Both the position numbers and the translations under genes were made by a program. The notes beneath the pieces are model-generated. The model made no database searches. It was not told where the DNA came from and saw only the letters and a list, made by a program, of their open reading frames with translations. A stretch of DNA of 28,722 nucleotides, taken from positions 1 to 28,722 of IMG/VR virus record IMGVR_UViG_3300031167_000025; one strand, given 5' to 3'. Shown piece after piece: positions 27,525 through 28,722 of this stretch (its first letter is position 1; the number at the start of each line of letters is the position of its first letter). This stretch comes from a virus.

Positions 27525-28722
27525 ATGGCTAAAAAACCAATTAATAAATCGGAATATAAAAATAGTAAAGGTAAATTCCAACCTCAATATCCTACTAGGG
27601 ATAAGGGAGTATCTCGTAGTAGATTACCCCTTACCCATGATGAAATGGATTATAATTTTGATCTAATAGGTCAGATTATTGGTGGTTATGAGGTAATGGG
27701 GACTGGATTAGACGGTGACTTTGATCTAGTTGCTGATTTAAATAAAGTATTACAGCTTCATTTAGTAGTAAACACAGATACAGTATTGATTGCTTCAGGA
27801 GCAACTATTGGTGATTATGTTTGGATTCCTACGTTAATAGGAAGTGGACCTGCTGGTGAAAGAGGACCTACTGGATCAACAGGGCCATCGGGTTCAGATG
27901 GAGTAGATGGAGCACATGGATTAGTCGGAGCAGAAGGACTACGAGGAGCAGAAGGACTACGAGGAGCAGAAGGACTACGAGGAGCAGAAGGTTTAGCCGG
28001 AATAGAAGGAATACAAGGATTAGATGGAGCTGCTGGTTCTGATGGAGCTGATGGAGCTGCCGGTTCTGATGGAGCTGATGGTTCTGATGGAGCTGCTGGA
28101 GGAACAGGGCCTGTTGGTCCTAGTGGATCACAAGGAACTGCAGGTGCACCAGGAACTTCGACATTCTTTCATGTCGCGTATTCAGACGATATTAATGGTA
28201 CTGGATTTACACAATCACCTCTTGGTAAAACATATATAGGTACTTATGTTGATTCAAACGATGATGATAGCCAAATCGCTAGCGATTATACATGGATTTT
28301 AATAAGAGGAACTGATGGAACACAGGGATTTCAAGGAGATAATGGAGATGATGGATCTACTAGTTATTTACATATAGCATACTCAAATAACTTAGTTGGC
28401 GATTTAGATTTTAGTATTACTGATTCAGTTGGTAGAACATATATAGGAATATATACTGATGGATTATCGCCTGATTCAATGGACCATACTTTATATAAAT
28501 GGACTTTAATTAAAGGAGAATCTGGACCTGTTGGTCCTAGTGGATCACAAGGAACACAAGGAACTGCGGGAACTTCGACATTTTTTCACGTTGCATATGG
28601 AGACGATGTTAATGGCGTTGGATTTACACAATCACCTCTAGGTAAAACACACATAGGTACTTATGTTGATTCAATTCAATTAGACAGTAATACTCCTTCT
28701 GATTATACATGGCTTTTAATAA
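27525..28722 (+). CDS. Collagen-like tail-fibre protein (partial, N-terminal 399 codons)
   Basis: It begins MAKKPINKSEYKNSKGKF, then a short domain with LPLTHDEMDYNFDLIG, a motif frequent at the N-termini of phage fibre proteins that attach to the baseplate. From about residue 107 come Gly-x-y repeats (GPAGERGPTGSTGPSG and others), interrupted by globular modules that start STFFHVAY and end DYTWILI. The modules recur three times, the first and third nearly identical. The frame is open to the window end. The collagen part should form a trimeric stalk. Confidence 0.9.
   Translation, partial: MAKKPINKSEYKNSKGKFQPQYPTRDKGVSRSRLPLTHDEMDYNFDLIGQIIGGYEVMGTGLDGDFDLVADLNKVLQLHLVVNTDTVLIASGATIGDYVWIPTLIGSGPAGERGPTGSTGPSGSDGVDGAHGLVGAEGLRGAEGLRGAEGLRGAEGLAGIEGIQGLDGAAGSDGADGAAGSDGADGSDGAAGGTGPVGPSGSQGTAGAPGTSTFFHVAYSDDINGTGFTQSPLGKTYIGTYVDSNDDDSQIASDYTWILIRGTDGTQGFQGDNGDDGSTSYLHIAYSNNLVGDLDFSITDSVGRTYIGIYTDGLSPDSMDHTLYKWTLIKGESGPVGPSGSQGTQGTAGTSTFFHVAYGDDVNGVGFTQSPLGKTHIGTYVDSIQLDSNTPSDYTWLLI
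27927..27998 (+). repeat. 18-bp tandem repeat in the collagen-like stalk
   Basis: GGAGCAGAAGGACTACGA occurs three times without change (27927, 27945, 27963), and a fourth unit at 27981 diverges after 11 bases. Each unit encodes Gly-Ala-Glu-Gly-Leu-Arg, two collagen triplets. The perfect identity suggests recent slippage and likely length variation. Confidence 0.9.
28110..28674 (+). repeat. 417-bp spaced duplication in the fibre gene
   Basis: A 29-bp identical segment (28110-28138 and 28527-28555) and a 106-bp segment (28152-28257 and 28569-28674) recur at the same 417-bp offset. The longer pair differs at about 13 positions by eye. Between them lies a more diverged copy of the same module (residues STSYLHIAYSNN...). 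This points to duplication of a fibre unit by recombination. Confidence 0.85.

Noticed and set aside
27927-27998. CRISPR-like short repeats
   Set aside because: The 18-bp units are directly adjacent without spacers and are in frame in the fibre gene.
28024-28239. Plus-strand ORF rich in Met, Leu and Glu
   Set aside because: Shadow of the Gly-x-y repeat of the fibre gene in another frame; its composition follows from the repeat.

Overview
The window looks like part of a tailed double-stranded DNA phage that infects a Bacteroidota host, most likely a flavobacterium. The DNA is AT-rich. All genes lie on the + strand, tightly packed and often overlapping by 1-29 bases. Leaders are A-rich without clear Shine-Dalgarno sites. 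Several intergenic regions carry a repeated promoter whose core (TATATTTAC) fits the Bacteroidota -7 element TAnnTTTG. The mix of genes is typical of a large phage genome: ATP-dependent DNA ligase, an Rnl5-type RNA ligase, ThyA, Nudix, PD-(D/E)XK nuclease, homing endonucleases, many small orphan genes, and a collagen-like tail-fibre gene running off the right end. No integrase, IS element or CRISPR array is seen.

Layout. (1) 1-1650 is an RNA-rich stretch. It follows the tail end of a probable endonuclease gene and holds tRNA-Thr, tRNA-Gln, tRNA-Ser, two aberrant tRNA-like sequences, one small basic protein gene, and many hairpins and three-way-junction folds that no standard gene explains. 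(2) 1650-4090 carries an HNH endonuclease, a papain-like protease, a KTSC protein and small orphans. (3) 4090-8890 is a set of units each led by a copy of a ~43-bp promoter module: orphans, a flavodoxin-fold protein, a lipoprotein and the DNA ligase. (4) 8890-11100 holds an RmlD-like reductase, a zinc-ribbon protein, a 2OG-Fe(II) oxygenase, a histone H1-like protein and tRNA-Ala. (5) 11100-15590 holds a GIY-YIG endonuclease, a second lipoprotein, a short UDP-glucose dehydrogenase, a RecB-like nuclease and membrane proteins. (6) 15590-19170 holds a LOG-family protein, the RNA ligase and an M42 aminopeptidase. (7) 19170-25350 holds membrane proteins, small orphans, ThyA, Nudix and a minimal MscS-like protein. 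(8) 25350-28722 holds a probable lysis block (secreted transglycosylase-like protein and XhlA-like protein) and the collagen-like fibre.

How the parts may work together. The tRNAs and RNA ligase suggest support and repair of translation. ThyA, Nudix, LOG and the ligase suggest nucleotide and DNA metabolism. UDP-glucose dehydrogenase, the RmlD-like reductase and the oxygenase suggest modification of sugars or surface molecules. The two lipoproteins would act at the host envelope.

The most novel signals are non-coding. One is a 62-nt terminator-like RNA motif found twice with compensatory base changes in two helices; in one copy its loop is complementary to the downstream mRNA leader. Another is a series of compact three-way-junction folds next to the tRNAs. 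The third is three separate recurring promoter-type motifs, the main one carrying an inverted repeat over its -7 element.
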